From Prochlorococcus marinus str. MIT 0912 (lineage in GTDB: Bacteria; Cyanobacteriota; Cyanobacteriia; PCC-6307; Cyanobiaceae), in assembly GCF_027359595.1 (NCBI RefSeq), contig NZ_CP114783.1:1426001-1490000 (forward strand): a stretch of 64,000 bases of DNA, in the 5' to 3' direction. This document shows, piece after piece, positions 54,122-62,941 of the stretch; the first letter of the stretch is position 1; every line of letters begins with the position of its first letter. Both the position numbers and the translations under genes were made by a program. Below the pieces are notes generated by a model. The model ran no database searches. It was not told where the DNA came from and saw only the letters and a list, made by a program, of their open reading frames with translations.

Positions 54122-54212
54122 AGATGATGGATATGATTATTAATTTAGAAAAAAATCCAAAGTTTCTATTTGATTTTGATTATTTAATCTTGTCAGAATT
54201 AGTCTCAATGTA

Positions 54213-55610
54213 TTGTCGAAAAAAGTGAGTATTAAGCAAGAAACTTATAGAAGGCTTACCGTTCCACAGTTTACAGTGGTAACGGGTTTAATTGTGATTA
54301 CTATTGGAACATTATTATTAGCTTCCCCTTTATGTTCTCATGCAAATGTAGGCTTATGGGAGGCATTATTTACGGCAACTTCTGCTGTTACAGTTACTGG
54401 ATTATCTATTATTGATATAGGGCTAGATTTGACATTTTTTGGGCAAATAATTTTAGCTATTATGTTATTAACTGGGGGCCTTGGTTTAATGGCAATCACT
54501 ACTTTTCTGCAGGGCTTTATTGTTAGTGGAACAGAATTAAAAACACGTCTTGATAGAGGAAAAACTCTTGATGAATTTGGAGTCGGCGGTGTGGGAAGAA
54601 CTTTTACAGGGATAGCGATTACAGCATCTATTCTTATTTTTCTTGGTGCTATTACTTTGTATTTTTTTGGTTTCAATAATATAACTAGCTCAAGTGATAG
54701 GATATGGGCATCAATTTTTCATAGCATATCTGCTTATAATAATGCCGGATTTAGTTTATGGGCAAACAGTTTACAAGATTATAGAAGTAATTGGGTGGTG
54801 AATTTTGTTTTAATTACTTTAATTATATTAGGTGGTTTTGGATGGAGGGTAACTAATGATATTTGGATAAATCGTAGATCTTTAAAATTAAGAAATTTAA
54901 GTCTTCATACACGTTTAGTAATTAGATCATCTTTTATATTAGTTTCTCTGGGATTCTTCGGATTGCTTTTTACTGAATCGTTAGCTAGGGGTAGTTTCTT
55001 TTCGTTAATTAATTTTGATGATCGTATTTTAACCGCTCTATTTACTTCTGTTAGTGCTCGAACTGCAGGCTTTACGAATTTACCTATATCAATTGAGAGT
55101 GTCTCTGATTCTGGTCTTCTTTTAGTAATGTTTCTTATGTTTATTGGAGCAAGTCCAGGTGGTACTGGAGGCGGAATTAAGACAACAACTATTGCGGCAT
55201 TAATGGCAGCTACTAGAGCAACTTTACGTGGTCAAAATGAAATTATTATTCGGAATCGGCAGATATCTGACAAAGTAATTCTGAAAGCTTTAGGTATTAC
55301 TGTTGGTTCATTTTTATTTGTATTAATTATGGCTCTATTATTGAGTTTGAGTAATGGTTTAAATAGTGGAGAGAATTTTTCATTTTTAGAAATGCTTTTC
55401 ACTTGTATTTCTGCTTTTGCAACTGTAGGTTTCGATCTTGGCGTGACCTCTAAGCTAGGACATGTAGGTCAATTAATTCTGATTATTGGAATGTTTGTTG
55501 GCAGACTGGGAATCCTTTTATTCTTGAGCGCTGTATGGCAAGCTCTTAATAAAAGCAAGCTTCAAAATCGGAATCGAATTGGCTATCCGAGGGAGGATCT
55601 TTATGTTTAA
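54213..55610 (+). CDS. ktrB: Potassium uptake membrane subunit KtrB (TrkH family)
   Basis: 465 aa from TTG at 54213. Four P-loop repeats each carry the selectivity glycine: V-T-V-T-G-L-S, N-N-A-G-F-S, R-T-A-G-F-T and A-T-V-G-F-D. About eight membrane helices. With KtrA it forms a sodium-dependent K+ uptake system. Followed 12 bases later by ktrA. No regulatory site was evident in the 91-base gap before it. Confidence 0.93.
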   Translation: MSKKVSIKQETYRRLTVPQFTVVTGLIVITIGTLLLASPLCSHANVGLWEALFTATSAVTVTGLSIIDIGLDLTFFGQIILAIMLLTGGLGLMAITTFLQGFIVSGTELKTRLDRGKTLDEFGVGGVGRTFTGIAITASILIFLGAITLYFFGFNNITSSSDRIWASIFHSISAYNNAGFSLWANSLQDYRSNWVVNFVLITLIILGGFGWRVTNDIWINRRSLKLRNLSLHTRLVIRSSFILVSLGFFGLLFTESLARGSFFSLINFDDRILTALFTSVSARTAGFTNLPISIESVSDSGLLLVMFLMFIGASPGGTGGGIKTTTIAALMAATRATLRGQNEIIIRNRQISDKVILKALGITVGSFLFVLIMALLLSLSNGLNSGENFSFLEMLFTCISAFATVGFDLGVTSKLGHVGQLILIIGMFVGRLGILLFLSAVWQALNKSKLQNRNRIGYPREDLYV

Positions 55611-55622
55611 GGAGAACAAATC

Positions 55623-56327
55623 ATGAGTGATTGGTGGCAATGGTCTCCCATAAAAGCGAACCAGAAACTTGGGTTTGCCGTAGTTGGAATTGGTCGTTTT
55701 GGAAGTGCGGTATGTAGAGAACTAATGAGAAATGGTGCTGATGTTTTGGCTGTTGATTTCTCAGAGAAGGCAATAGAGGAATTACGTCAACTCGAGCCAA
55801 CAATTGAAGCTAGGGTGATTGACTCAACGGATGAAGAGTCTATGAAGGAGGCAGGTGTTCTTGAAATGGGGACTGTAGTGGTAGGCATTAGTGAGCCAAT
55901 TGAGGCAAGTATTACGACAACTCTTATTGCTAAAGACACAGAGGGAAGTTTAGTCAAGCAGGTTATTGCTAGAGCAACAAGTGATCTGCATGAAAAAATG
56001 CTGAAAAGGGTTGGTGCTGATCGGGTGGTATTCCCTTCAAGAATGCAAGGAGAAAGATTGGGTTTGGAATTAGTTAGACCTAATTTGATTGAAAGATTAG
56101 AACTAGATGATAAAACCGGTATTGATGAGATTAAAGTTCCTGAGGTATTTGTAGGCCGTTCTCTAAGAGATTTGAATCTTAGAAAAAATTATTTTGTTAA
56201 CGTTTTAGCTGCTGGTCCTGCTCAACTACTGACGGTTAATCCTCCAGCTAAATATATTTTAGAAAAAGACCATGTACTTGTAGTTATGGGCTCAATGGAA
56301 GATCTTCAAAAGCTGCCACAAACTTAA
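55623..56327 (+). CDS. ktrA: Potassium uptake regulatory subunit KtrA (RCK/TrkA)
   Basis: 234 aa. RCK-N Rossmann motif V-V-G-I-G-R-F-G-S-A-V-C-R near residue 20, acidic residue in L-A-V-D-F-S-E; RCK-C after about residue 150 (V-G-R-S-L-R-D-L-N-L-R). It forms octameric rings gating KtrB with ATP/ADP or c-di-AMP. Operon with ktrB (12 bases) and anmK (3 bases). Confidence 0.94.
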   Translation: MSDWWQWSPIKANQKLGFAVVGIGRFGSAVCRELMRNGADVLAVDFSEKAIEELRQLEPTIEARVIDSTDEESMKEAGVLEMGTVVVGISEPIEASITTTLIAKDTEGSLVKQVIARATSDLHEKMLKRVGADRVVFPSRMQGERLGLELVRPNLIERLELDDKTGIDEIKVPEVFVGRSLRDLNLRKNYFVNVLAAGPAQLLTVNPPAKYILEKDHVLVVMGSMEDLQKLPQT

Positions 56328-56330
56328 TCC

Positions 56331-57467
56331 ATGCGTGTCTTGGGTTTAATGAGTGGTACTAGTGCTGATGGAATAGATGCAGTTTTGGTTGAATTTAAAG
56401 GTGATCCTTCAAAGCCAAAATGGAAAATTTTAAATACATGTTCATATCAATATCCTTCCTCAACAAGAAAAAAAATAGTACAAGTTGGACAAGGATTAAA
56501 AATTAACAGCAAAAATTGGCTTGAGTTGTCTGAGGAAATTACGGAACTAAATGCTCTTGTTGCAAGGAATTGTGATCCTGAATCAACCGCAGACGTTGTT
56601 GGATGTCATGGCCAAACTTTATTTCATAGAAGCGTAGAAAGATCAAAAAAAGGAGGAAGTCTTCAGATTCTTTTAGGACCTTTACTTGCAAATATTTTAG
56701 ATCAAAGTGTCATTTATGATTTTAGATCAAAGGATATTGCTGCAGGTGGTCAGGGTGCCCCTTTAGTAGCGTTAGTAGATGAAGCTTTATTTGGAAGGCT
56801 ATATGGATGGAGAGGTGTTCTCAATCTTGGAGGCATTGCTAATCTTACAATTATTCCACCTAAAACTGGAATTGATAAAACCTCTGAATGTTTAGGCTGG
56901 GATTGCGGGCCAGCTAACTCTTTAATTGATTTGGCTATTCAAGAAAGTACTAATTCATCTTTAATGTTTGATCAGAATGGATCAATGGCAACTCTTGGGA
57001 TACCTAAATTAGAAGTTATTAAAAAGTGGTTAAGGGATCCTTTCTTTCATCTAGAGCCTCCAAGATCAACAGGTAGAGAGCAATTCGGTTATCAATATTT
57101 ACAAGAAAGGAAAAAGGAATTGGGTGATATATCAAAAGAAGATTTACTATCAACATTAACTACATTTACTGCGTCAATTGTCTCTCAAGATTTAGATAAT
57201 CTTTTTAGGTTCAAAAATATTCGTTTAATTGAGCTTTTGGTTGCTGGAGGTGGGAGCAGAAATTCATTTTTAATGAGGCAAATACAGAAAAAATGTCGTG
57301 GTTGCCATGTTCGTCAAATTAATGAAATTGGTATTCCATCTCAATTTAGAGAAGCTCTAGTTTTTGCTACTTTATCTTGGTGGAACTTATTAGGGAAAAA
57401 AGTTAATCCTAAGTTCGTTACTGGAGCTAATAAATCTATTTTATATGGAGTAAGAGTTGATCCTTGA
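56331..57467 (+). CDS. anmK: Anhydro-N-acetylmuramic acid kinase
   Basis: 378 aa. It begins [20 protein letters not shown], the AnmK N-terminus. [24 protein letters not shown] and [10 protein letters not shown] complete the ASKHA-kinase motifs. It opens and phosphorylates 1,6-anhydroMurNAc from peptidoglycan turnover. The start is three bases after ktrA's stop, so it is co-transcribed, although the functions look unrelated. Confidence 0.95.
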   Translation: MRVLGLMSGTSADGIDAVLVEFKGDPSKPKWKILNTCSYQYPSSTRKKIVQVGQGLKINSKNWLELSEEITELNALVARNCDPESTADVVGCHGQTLFHRSVERSKKGGSLQILLGPLLANILDQSVIYDFRSKDIAAGGQGAPLVALVDEALFGRLYGWRGVLNLGGIANLTIIPPKTGIDKTSECLGWDCGPANSLIDLAIQESTNSSLMFDQNGSMATLGIPKLEVIKKWLRDPFFHLEPPRSTGREQFGYQYLQERKKELGDISKEDLLSTLTTFTASIVSQDLDNLFRFKNIRLIELLVAGGGSRNSFLMRQIQKKCRGCHVRQINEIGIPSQFREALVFATLSWWNLLGKKVNPKFVTGANKSILYGVRVDP

Positions 57468-57485
57468 TTTTAATTTATAAAATAG

Positions 57486-57788
57486 TTAGTCTCTTTTAAA
57501 TTTTAATCTTTTTGGAATACCTTTTAATCTTTGTGTCTTTTGTTTTTCTAGTGCGTTTATAAAATTTTGTGTTTTAGTTTTTTTTGTTTCTAATTCTTTA
57601 GATCCTGAACTTTCTCTCAATTCATGATTCTTAACTCCCTCTTGAATTAAAACTTTGGCCATATTGCTAACAGTTCTAGATTCTGTTTCAGCTAGTTCTG
57701 ACAATCTTTCACATAAATCCTCTGGTAGGACAACTTGAATGCGAGGCGACTTTTGCTTCCCGTTCGATGAGTTTTGACGAGTAGCCAT
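57486..57788 (-). CDS. Ribbon-helix-helix (CopG-like) DNA-binding protein
   Basis: 100 aa. After a polar start, P-R-I-Q-V-V-L-P-E-D-L-C-E-R-L-S-E-L-A-E forms the strand and first helix and T-V-S-N-M-A-K-V-L-I-Q-E-G-V the second helix of a ribbon-helix-helix fold. The C-terminus is a basic, coiled-coil-like tail (N-A-L-E-K-Q-K-T-Q-R). Its own start region is packed with inverted repeats, suggesting autoregulation and control of the divergent gene at 57927. No toxin gene is adjacent, so a toxin-antitoxin pair is not supported. Confidence 0.75.
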   Translation of the reverse strand: MATRQNSSNGKQKSPRIQVVLPEDLCERLSELAETESRTVSNMAKVLIQEGVKNHELRESSGSKELETKKTKTQNFINALEKQKTQRLKGIPKRLKFKRD

Positions 57789-57862
57789 GCGTACAAAGAA
57801 CTACCAAGTAGTAAATAGTGTACACTTGTACGCAAAGGTAGTATCCTTGTGTATGATACTTA
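57786..57862. promoter_or_regulatory. Inverted-repeat cluster, probable operator of the ribbon-helix-helix gene
   Basis: A perfect 9-base inverted repeat TGCGTACAA (57788-57796) / TTGTACGCA (57826-57834) brackets a palindrome GTGTACAC (57818-57825). A further pair AGTATC (57840-57845) / GATACT (57855-57860) follows. The left arm touches the minus-strand start codon. Confidence 0.55.
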
Positions 57863-57926
57863 CTAATCTGGCCAATTTTGCCTTTTCCGCCTTTACTTAA
57901 TTTTTTTGATTTAACAGGAGTATTTC

Positions 57927-58283
57927 ATGTCTAAGCCATCTCTCCCCGCAACATCAAAACCTCTTTCTAGGAATGTTGTTGTAAATAAAGGGACTGTAAA
58001 ACCACAAAAAAAGAAGAGTCGTACTAATGGTAAGAATGGAGACGTTCTGATTTCTGCTGTTGTGAGTTCTTATTTATTGACTCATTTACACCATGTCTTG
58101 CAAAGAGCAGAATATGGGGCTAGTAAAGAAGGAAGATCTTCTCATGCTGCAAACTTTGCTCAACTTCGTAAAGTTCTTTGTATGGACGCTAGAAGTATGA
58201 AGGACGCGTCTGCCGTAGGTTTAAAGGAAAGTGATTTAGATATGTGCAATGGATCTTCCTGCTTAGAGACAAAAGCTGCATAA
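57927..58283 (+). CDS. Conserved-looking hypothetical protein, 118 aa
   Basis: A basic, disordered N-terminal 35 residues (K-G-T-V-K-P-Q-K-K-K-S-R) is followed by a helical region (V-L-I-S-A-V-V-S-S-Y-L-L-T-H-L-H-H-V-L-Q-R) and a Cys-containing end (L-D-M-C-N-G-S-S-C-L-E). A good Shine-Dalgarno (CAGGAG) precedes the ATG. Family not recognised. Divergent from the ribbon-helix-helix gene and 33 bases upstream of the Nif11-like gene on the same strand. Confidence 0.7.
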   Translation: MSKPSLPATSKPLSRNVVVNKGTVKPQKKKSRTNGKNGDVLISAVVSSYLLTHLHHVLQRAEYGASKEGRSSHAANFAQLRKVLCMDARSMKDASAVGLKESDLDMCNGSSCLETKAA

Positions 58284-58316
58284 TTGAATATTCTTTAACT
58301 AATCAATATTTTTATC

Positions 58317-58547
58317 ATGAGTGGTAATGCTGCAGAGCTTTATAAGCTTATAAATGCAGACCCTAAGAAAAAACAAGAACTTTTTCGTCAAGCTCTTCAA
58401 AATCCAAAAGGTGCGATGCAATCTATATGTGCATTCGGGATTGAAATGAATTTGCCAGTTACCTCAGAAGAGGTAAAAGAATATTTGACTACAATTGATG
58501 ATTTAGATACTAAACAATGGCTAGTAAAGGCTAGGGGTGGGTTGTGA
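58317..58547 (+). CDS. Nif11-like small protein ending in Gly-Gly
   Basis: 76 aa. Residues 1-55 match the Nif11 helical domain (A-A-E-L-Y-K-L-I-N-A-D-P-K-K-K-Q-E-L-F and F-G-I-E-M-N-L-P-V-T-S-E-E-V). The C-terminus is W-L-V-K-A-R-G-G-L, that is a Gly-Gly two residues from the end and no core peptide. Nif11 domains serve as leaders of ribosomally made peptides such as prochlorosins, but also occur alone. No lanthipeptide enzyme is in the window. Its stop abuts the convergent 54-aa gene. Confidence 0.75.
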   Translation: MSGNAAELYKLINADPKKKQELFRQALQNPKGAMQSICAFGIEMNLPVTSEEVKEYLTTIDDLDTKQWLVKARGGL

Positions 58548-58712
58548 TTAATTTTTGAATGAAGATTGGATCTCTAAGGTATCTTGTCCATTGTCTCTAA
58601 TTCCTCTTCTTTCATAGCCACCTCCGCCTGCCATCGTCCAAAAAAACCAATAACTTGGAATTGCAAGAGCAGCGGCGAGCACTAAAGCAGAAATTTGTTC
58701 GAGTCTTAACAT
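58548..58712 (-). CDS. Small membrane protein, 54 aa
   Basis: ATG at 58710-58712 to TAA at 58548-58550. One hydrophobic helix (I-S-A-L-V-L-A-A-A-L-A-I-P-S-Y-W-F-F-W) is followed by a glycine run (A-G-G-G-G-Y-E-R-R-G) and a polar tail. It resembles small photosynthetic-membrane subunits but matches none I know. It directly abuts the convergent Nif11-like gene. Confidence 0.7.
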   Translation of the reverse strand: MLRLEQISALVLAAALAIPSYWFFWTMAGGGGYERRGIRDNGQDTLEIQSSFKN

Positions 58713-58797
58713 AGTTCACTTAAGTAATGTAATTTAAATCAGTTGGCATCATTTAAAGCTAAATGATCGAAGCTAATTCACTTGAGGTTTTGTTGTA

Positions 58798-60516
58798 GTG
58801 TTGCGACTTGAAAAGATAAGTAAGATTTATCCTACTGGGGAAGTGTTGAAAGATGTTAGTTGGGAAATAAGAAACGGAGAGAGAATTGGTTTGGTTGGAG
58901 TCAATGGGGCAGGGAAATCAACACAATTAAAGATTATTGCTGGACTAGAAGAGGCAACTGATGGATCTTTGATTAGGGAAGGAGATCCATCTATTGCATA
59001 TTTAAAACAGGAATTTGATGTCGATCTCTCAAGAACTGTCAGAGAAGAGTTATTTGAGGCATTTCAAGAAGCATCCAATTTGCTTCAAAGTCAAAAATTA
59101 ATTCAAGAAAATATGGAATCTGATTTAGCCGCTAGTGATTTGGATTATCTGGATTCATTAATAAAAGAATTAAGCGTTATTCAAAGCAAATTTGAATCAA
59201 TAAATGGTTACGATTTAGAGTCTAAAGTTGAAAAACTATTACCTACGATAGGCTTCAACCAAAATCAAGGAGATCGACTAGTTGGAGACTTCTCGGGTGG
59301 CTGGCAGATGAGAATAGCTTTAGGAAAAATTCTCCTGCAAACTCCTGATTTATTGTTGTTAGATGAACCAACTAATCACTTAGATTTAGAAACTATTGAA
59401 TGGCTAGAGAATTATTTAGTTAATCAGAAAGTTGCCATGGTAATTGTTAGCCATGATAGATCTTTTTTAGATAAGGTTTGTACTAAAATCGTTAATACAG
59501 AGCGAGGACAATCAAAAAGTTATCTTGGTAATTATTCATCATATCTTCAACAGAAAGATTTTGAATTGGAATCAACAAGAGTTGCATATGAAAAACAGCA
59601 GAAGGATATACAAGTTCAAAAGGCATATATAGAAAGATTCCGAGCAAGTGCTACTAGAAGTACACAAGCTAAAAGTAGAGAAAAGTTATTAGATAAAGTT
59701 GAAAAAATAGAAGCTCCTGAGAATAAGTTGAAAGGACCTATTTTTAACTTTATGGATGCACCTCGTGCAGGTAAGGATATTTTGAGTATTAAGGACTTAA
59801 CGCATAGCTATGAAGATAATATTTTATTTTTAGGAGCCTTTTTGGAACTTGAACCTGGTGAAAGAATAGCATTTTTAGGTCCAAATGGTTCTGGTAAGTC
59901 TACTTTACTTAGGCTAATTATGGGCTTAGAAGAACCTGATGAAGGATCTATTGTGATAGGAAAATATAATATTATTCCTAGTTATTTTGAACAAAATCAG
60001 GCTGAAGCCTTGGAATTAGAAAAAACAGTAATCGAGACAATTTCTCAATCTGTACCAAATTGGACTCAAACACAAATGCGATCTTTGCTGGGTAGCTTTG
60101 GTTTGACTAATGATTCAGTCTTTAAGGAGGTGAGTCAGATCAGTGGAGGAGAAAAAGCAAGGCTTGCTTTAGCTTTAATGATAATTAAGCCATCAAATTT
60201 ACTTATCCTTGATGAACCGACAAACCATTTAGATATACCTTCAAAGCAAATGTTAGAGAAGGCATTGTCTAATTATAGTGGAGCTGCATTAATAGTTTCT
60301 CATGACCGATACTTTATTTCAAAAGTTGCAAATAAAATTGTTGAAATAAGAGATGGTCAATTAATTAAGTATCAAGGTAATTATAAATACTACAAAGAGA
60401 AAAAAATTGAAGAAGCACAAACAAAAGAAAAAGAATTACAATTAGCTGAACGTGAAAGGAAAAGGTTGGCTAATCGAGAAAAACAACGAAAGAAGAAAAA
60501 ACTAAATAAAAAATAA
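58798..60516 (+). CDS. ABC-F family ATPase (EttA/Uup-like)
   Basis: 572 aa from GTG at 58798. Two ABC domains without membrane part: Walker A G-V-N-G-A-G-K-S-T and G-P-N-G-S-G-K-S-T; signatures F-S-G-G-W-Q-M-R and I-S-G-G-E-K-A-R; Walker B L-L-L-D-E-P-T-N-H-L-D and L-I-L-D-E-P-T-N-H-L-D. The interdomain linker (about residues 245-310) is basic and helical as in ribosome-binding ABC-F proteins. It acts on translation by entering the ribosome E-site. The C-terminus is Lys-rich. Confidence 0.92.
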   Translation: MLRLEKISKIYPTGEVLKDVSWEIRNGERIGLVGVNGAGKSTQLKIIAGLEEATDGSLIREGDPSIAYLKQEFDVDLSRTVREELFEAFQEASNLLQSQKLIQENMESDLAASDLDYLDSLIKELSVIQSKFESINGYDLESKVEKLLPTIGFNQNQGDRLVGDFSGGWQMRIALGKILLQTPDLLLLDEPTNHLDLETIEWLENYLVNQKVAMVIVSHDRSFLDKVCTKIVNTERGQSKSYLGNYSSYLQQKDFELESTRVAYEKQQKDIQVQKAYIERFRASATRSTQAKSREKLLDKVEKIEAPENKLKGPIFNFMDAPRAGKDILSIKDLTHSYEDNILFLGAFLELEPGERIAFLGPNGSGKSTLLRLIMGLEEPDEGSIVIGKYNIIPSYFEQNQAEALELEKTVIETISQSVPNWTQTQMRSLLGSFGLTNDSVFKEVSQISGGEKARLALALMIIKPSNLLILDEPTNHLDIPSKQMLEKALSNYSGAALIVSHDRYFISKVANKIVEIRDGQLIKYQGNYKYYKEKKIEEAQTKEKELQLAERERKRLANREKQRKKKKLNKK

Positions 60517-60541
60517 TCATTATTCAAGATCTTTTTTAAAT

Positions 60542-61720
60542 TTATAGTTGAAGATCATAGATATCGATTGGCTTTATGATTTTTATAAAATATATATTCT
60601 CTCTAATTATTTTGATTTTCAAATTCGATTTTAAATTATTCCGATTTATTTTTTGAACCACATCGGCAGGAGTATAAATTTTTTCATTATTGATTGAAAT
60701 TATTAGATCATTTACTTTTAATCCACCTTTTTCAGCAGGACCATTTGGCATTAAATATTTAATAATGGCTCCATCTTCTGTTTGGGAAAGAAAATTACTT
60801 TTTTGTTTGATATTACTTGAAAGGGTTACTCCGATCATGGGATGTTTGGCCCTGCCACTGGTAATTAAATCTTTGGCTATTTTTCTAGCTCTATTTATTG
60901 GTATTGCAAAACCTAACCCTGCTCCTGGTCCTGAGCGGACAAGAGTATTAATACCAATTACTTCTCCAGCAGAATTCAATAATGGTCCTCCAGAATTACC
61001 TGGATTAATTGCTGCATCGGTTTGAATAAGATCTATTCTTTTGTCGGATATACCTAATTGGGCAACATCTCTATTGAGATTGCTAATGATTCCAAGAGTA
61101 ACCGTATTTTCAAGTCCAAAAGGATTTCCAACTGCAATTGCCCAATCACCAACTTTTAAATTATCGGAGTTACCTAATTGAGCAGTGGGCCAAGGACCTT
61201 TTGCTTTCAGTTTAATTACTGCAAGATCTGTTAAAGAATCCTCTCCAACAACATTTCCAAGAACTCTTCTTCCATCTGATAAACCCACTATTAGCTGGTC
61301 AGTTTTTTCAATAACATGAGCGTTGGTCAAGACTAGACCTTCTTCAGAAAAAATTACGCCACTCCCTTGGCCTTTCTCAATTCTGGATCGTGGAACTTGG
61401 AGGCCTCTTAGACCAAATAATCTTTCAAAATATCGATCATTCAAGATTCCAGGAGGAAATACACCTTCAGTTGAAGAAAAAACCTTACGCTGTGTCTCAA
61501 TGGTGACCACTGCATCTCCACTGATATTTAATGCGTTTGATACAAAAGATTGTTTATTGCGATTCTGCGGAGATGATAGTAAAGCTTCGCTTGAATGAAG
61601 CGGAGTTTCATATCGGAAATTACAAAAAATAAGAATAACTAAAACAACAATTTTAAAATATTTTTTTTGACTAAATTTTAGTGATTGTATTAAAAGTCTA
61701 TTCGAATCTAACCCAAGCAT
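60542..61720 (-). CDS. HtrA/Deg serine protease with PDZ domain
   Basis: 392 aa. Signal anchor at about residues 22-40. Trypsin-like domain: G-Q-G-S-G-V-I-F, T-N-A-H-V-I-E (His), D-L-A-V-I-K-L (Asp) and N-P-G-N-S-G-G-P-L-L (Ser). C-terminal PDZ around residues 290-385 (G-G-L-K-V-N-D-L-I-I-S-I-N). It degrades misfolded proteins in periplasm or thylakoid lumen; cyanobacterial HhoA/HhoB/HtrA type. Convergent with the ABC-F gene, 25 bases between. Confidence 0.94.
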   Translation of the reverse strand: MLGLDSNRLLIQSLKFSQKKYFKIVVLVILIFCNFRYETPLHSSEALLSSPQNRNKQSFVSNALNISGDAVVTIETQRKVFSSTEGVFPPGILNDRYFERLFGLRGLQVPRSRIEKGQGSGVIFSEEGLVLTNAHVIEKTDQLIVGLSDGRRVLGNVVGEDSLTDLAVIKLKAKGPWPTAQLGNSDNLKVGDWAIAVGNPFGLENTVTLGIISNLNRDVAQLGISDKRIDLIQTDAAINPGNSGGPLLNSAGEVIGINTLVRSGPGAGLGFAIPINRARKIAKDLITSGRAKHPMIGVTLSSNIKQKSNFLSQTEDGAIIKYLMPNGPAEKGGLKVNDLIISINNEKIYTPADVVQKINRNNLKSNLKIKIIRENIYFIKIIKPIDIYDLQL

Positions 61721-61951
61721 GATCTTTTGGAAGGGATTAGTTTTGTATTATCAGAAATCATCATAGCTAATTTGGAAATTGAAAGGTCCAACAATTTAAT
61801 TACCATAGATTTTTACTAACGAACTATTCATTGAACTTTCTTTCCTTTAGAATGTAGATCTGATTTATACTGGGATTAATGATGAAAGTAGCGCGACTTC
61901 AAAACTTAATCTGATCAATGCATTCAGTTTTTTAGACTTCTCATTTTGCAA

Positions 61952-62230
61952 ATGTTGAGCAATTTCTTACCTTTTGTTTATGGCCTTTCAGTTTTTGCTT
62001 TGTTGATTTTGGCTGCCAGAATAATGCTGAATGGTTTTTTTTCAGGTCAAGCATCATTTAAAACTAGAAATTCATTCGCAAAGAAAAAAAGTGATGATCG
62101 AACAGGTTTGGTTACTGTTCATCCTGAGCTTTTAAACAAAGATGGTTGCATTACTGATGAAGATTTGCTCACAGTTCGTTTTTCTAAGGACACTGATCAT
62201 CCACAATCATCTGAAAAGCCTTCTGAATAA
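61952..62230 (+). CDS. DUF2973 family membrane protein
   Basis: 92 aa from ATG at 61952 (a TTG at 61946 is also in frame). The N-terminal helix F-V-Y-G-L-S-V-F-A-L-L-I-L-A-A-R opens the family, and V-T-V-H-P-E-L-L-N-K-D-G-C-I-T-D-E-D-L-L matches its conserved V-H-P-E-L-L-d-x-x-G motif. Function unknown; cyanobacteria-specific. Same strand and close to the next gene. Confidence 0.8.
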   Translation: MLSNFLPFVYGLSVFALLILAARIMLNGFFSGQASFKTRNSFAKKKSDDRTGLVTVHPELLNKDGCITDEDLLTVRFSKDTDHPQSSEKPSE

Positions 62231-62278
62231 TTTTCATTAGATTTTTTAGTTTGACATTAAATAGTTATCAAAGAGGTT

Positions 62279-62668
62279 TTGATTTTGGAACAAAGAACCC
62301 GCATAGTCGCTGCAGTTTTGAAAAACATGAAGTTACCACCAAGGTTTCGTCTCAGATTATTAAAGGAAGATCCAGTAAGGCTTGAATTAAGTCTCACTCC
62401 AGCTTATGGAAAAGATCCTATTCAAGTTGGTTTGGTAGAGTCTCTTGATTTGGTAGCTAGAAGAGACAGAGAAGGAAGAATGCCAAGAGATCTTCAAGGG
62501 ACCTGGGATTGGACTGTGCGACATGGTGAAGTTAGTACTGGTGGATGGAATCCTTATTTAAAAGAAGCACTTCAAACTATGTTTGAAACTGGATTGCCAG
62601 CAATTATTTACGAAGAACTTACTGGAGAGGACTATCATCCAGTTGATGGAGCAAGACATGTTAGGTAG
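62279..62668 (+). CDS. Conserved-looking hypothetical protein, 127-129 aa
   Basis: A soluble protein with M-K-L-P-P-R-F-R-L-R-L-L-K-E-D-P-V-R-L-E-L and G-T-W-D-W-T-V-R-H-G-E-V-S-T-G-G-W-N-P-Y. The dense Trp/Gly/Pro pattern looks strongly conserved. I do not recognise the family name. Starts at 62279 (TTG) or 62285 (TTG). It is probably in one transcript with DUF2973 (48 bases). Confidence 0.75.
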   Translation: MILEQRTRIVAAVLKNMKLPPRFRLRLLKEDPVRLELSLTPAYGKDPIQVGLVESLDLVARRDREGRMPRDLQGTWDWTVRHGEVSTGGWNPYLKEALQTMFETGLPAIIYEELTGEDYHPVDGARHVR

Positions 62669-62769
62669 GTTTTTAGAAATTTAAAAATAAATTAATTTCA
62701 AGAGTAAATTTATATTTTTTCTCACATTGAGCATTTCTTTAGTACTATTAGGCTGATTTCGATTTCCAA

Positions 62770-62916
62770 ATGAAAGATAACTTTGAACCTCGTTATGGAT
62801 TTGTCAACTTTGCTGAAATATGGAATGGCAGATTAGCAATGATGGGTATTTTAATCGGTTTAACAACAGAGCTTTTAACAGGGCAAGGCATTTTAACTCA
62901 GATGGGAATCGGTTGA
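62770..62916 (+). CDS. hli: High-light-inducible protein, 48 aa
   Basis: ATG at 62770, TGA at 62914-62916. F-A-E-I-W-N-G-R-L-A-M-M-G-I-L-I-G holds the E-x-x-N-G-R-x-A-M chlorophyll-binding helix, preceded by M-K-D-N-F-E-P-R-Y-G-F. Thylakoid membrane. 25 bases separate it from xseA on the same strand. Confidence 0.95.
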   Translation: MKDNFEPRYGFVNFAEIWNGRLAMMGILIGLTTELLTGQGILTQMGIG

Positions 62917-62941
62917 AAAACTAATTTTTAGTTTTTTCATT

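Noticed and set aside
57486-58283. Toxin-antitoxin module with the ribbon-helix-helix protein as antitoxin
   Set aside because: No small toxin gene overlaps or follows; the divergent 118-aa protein shows no toxin motif.
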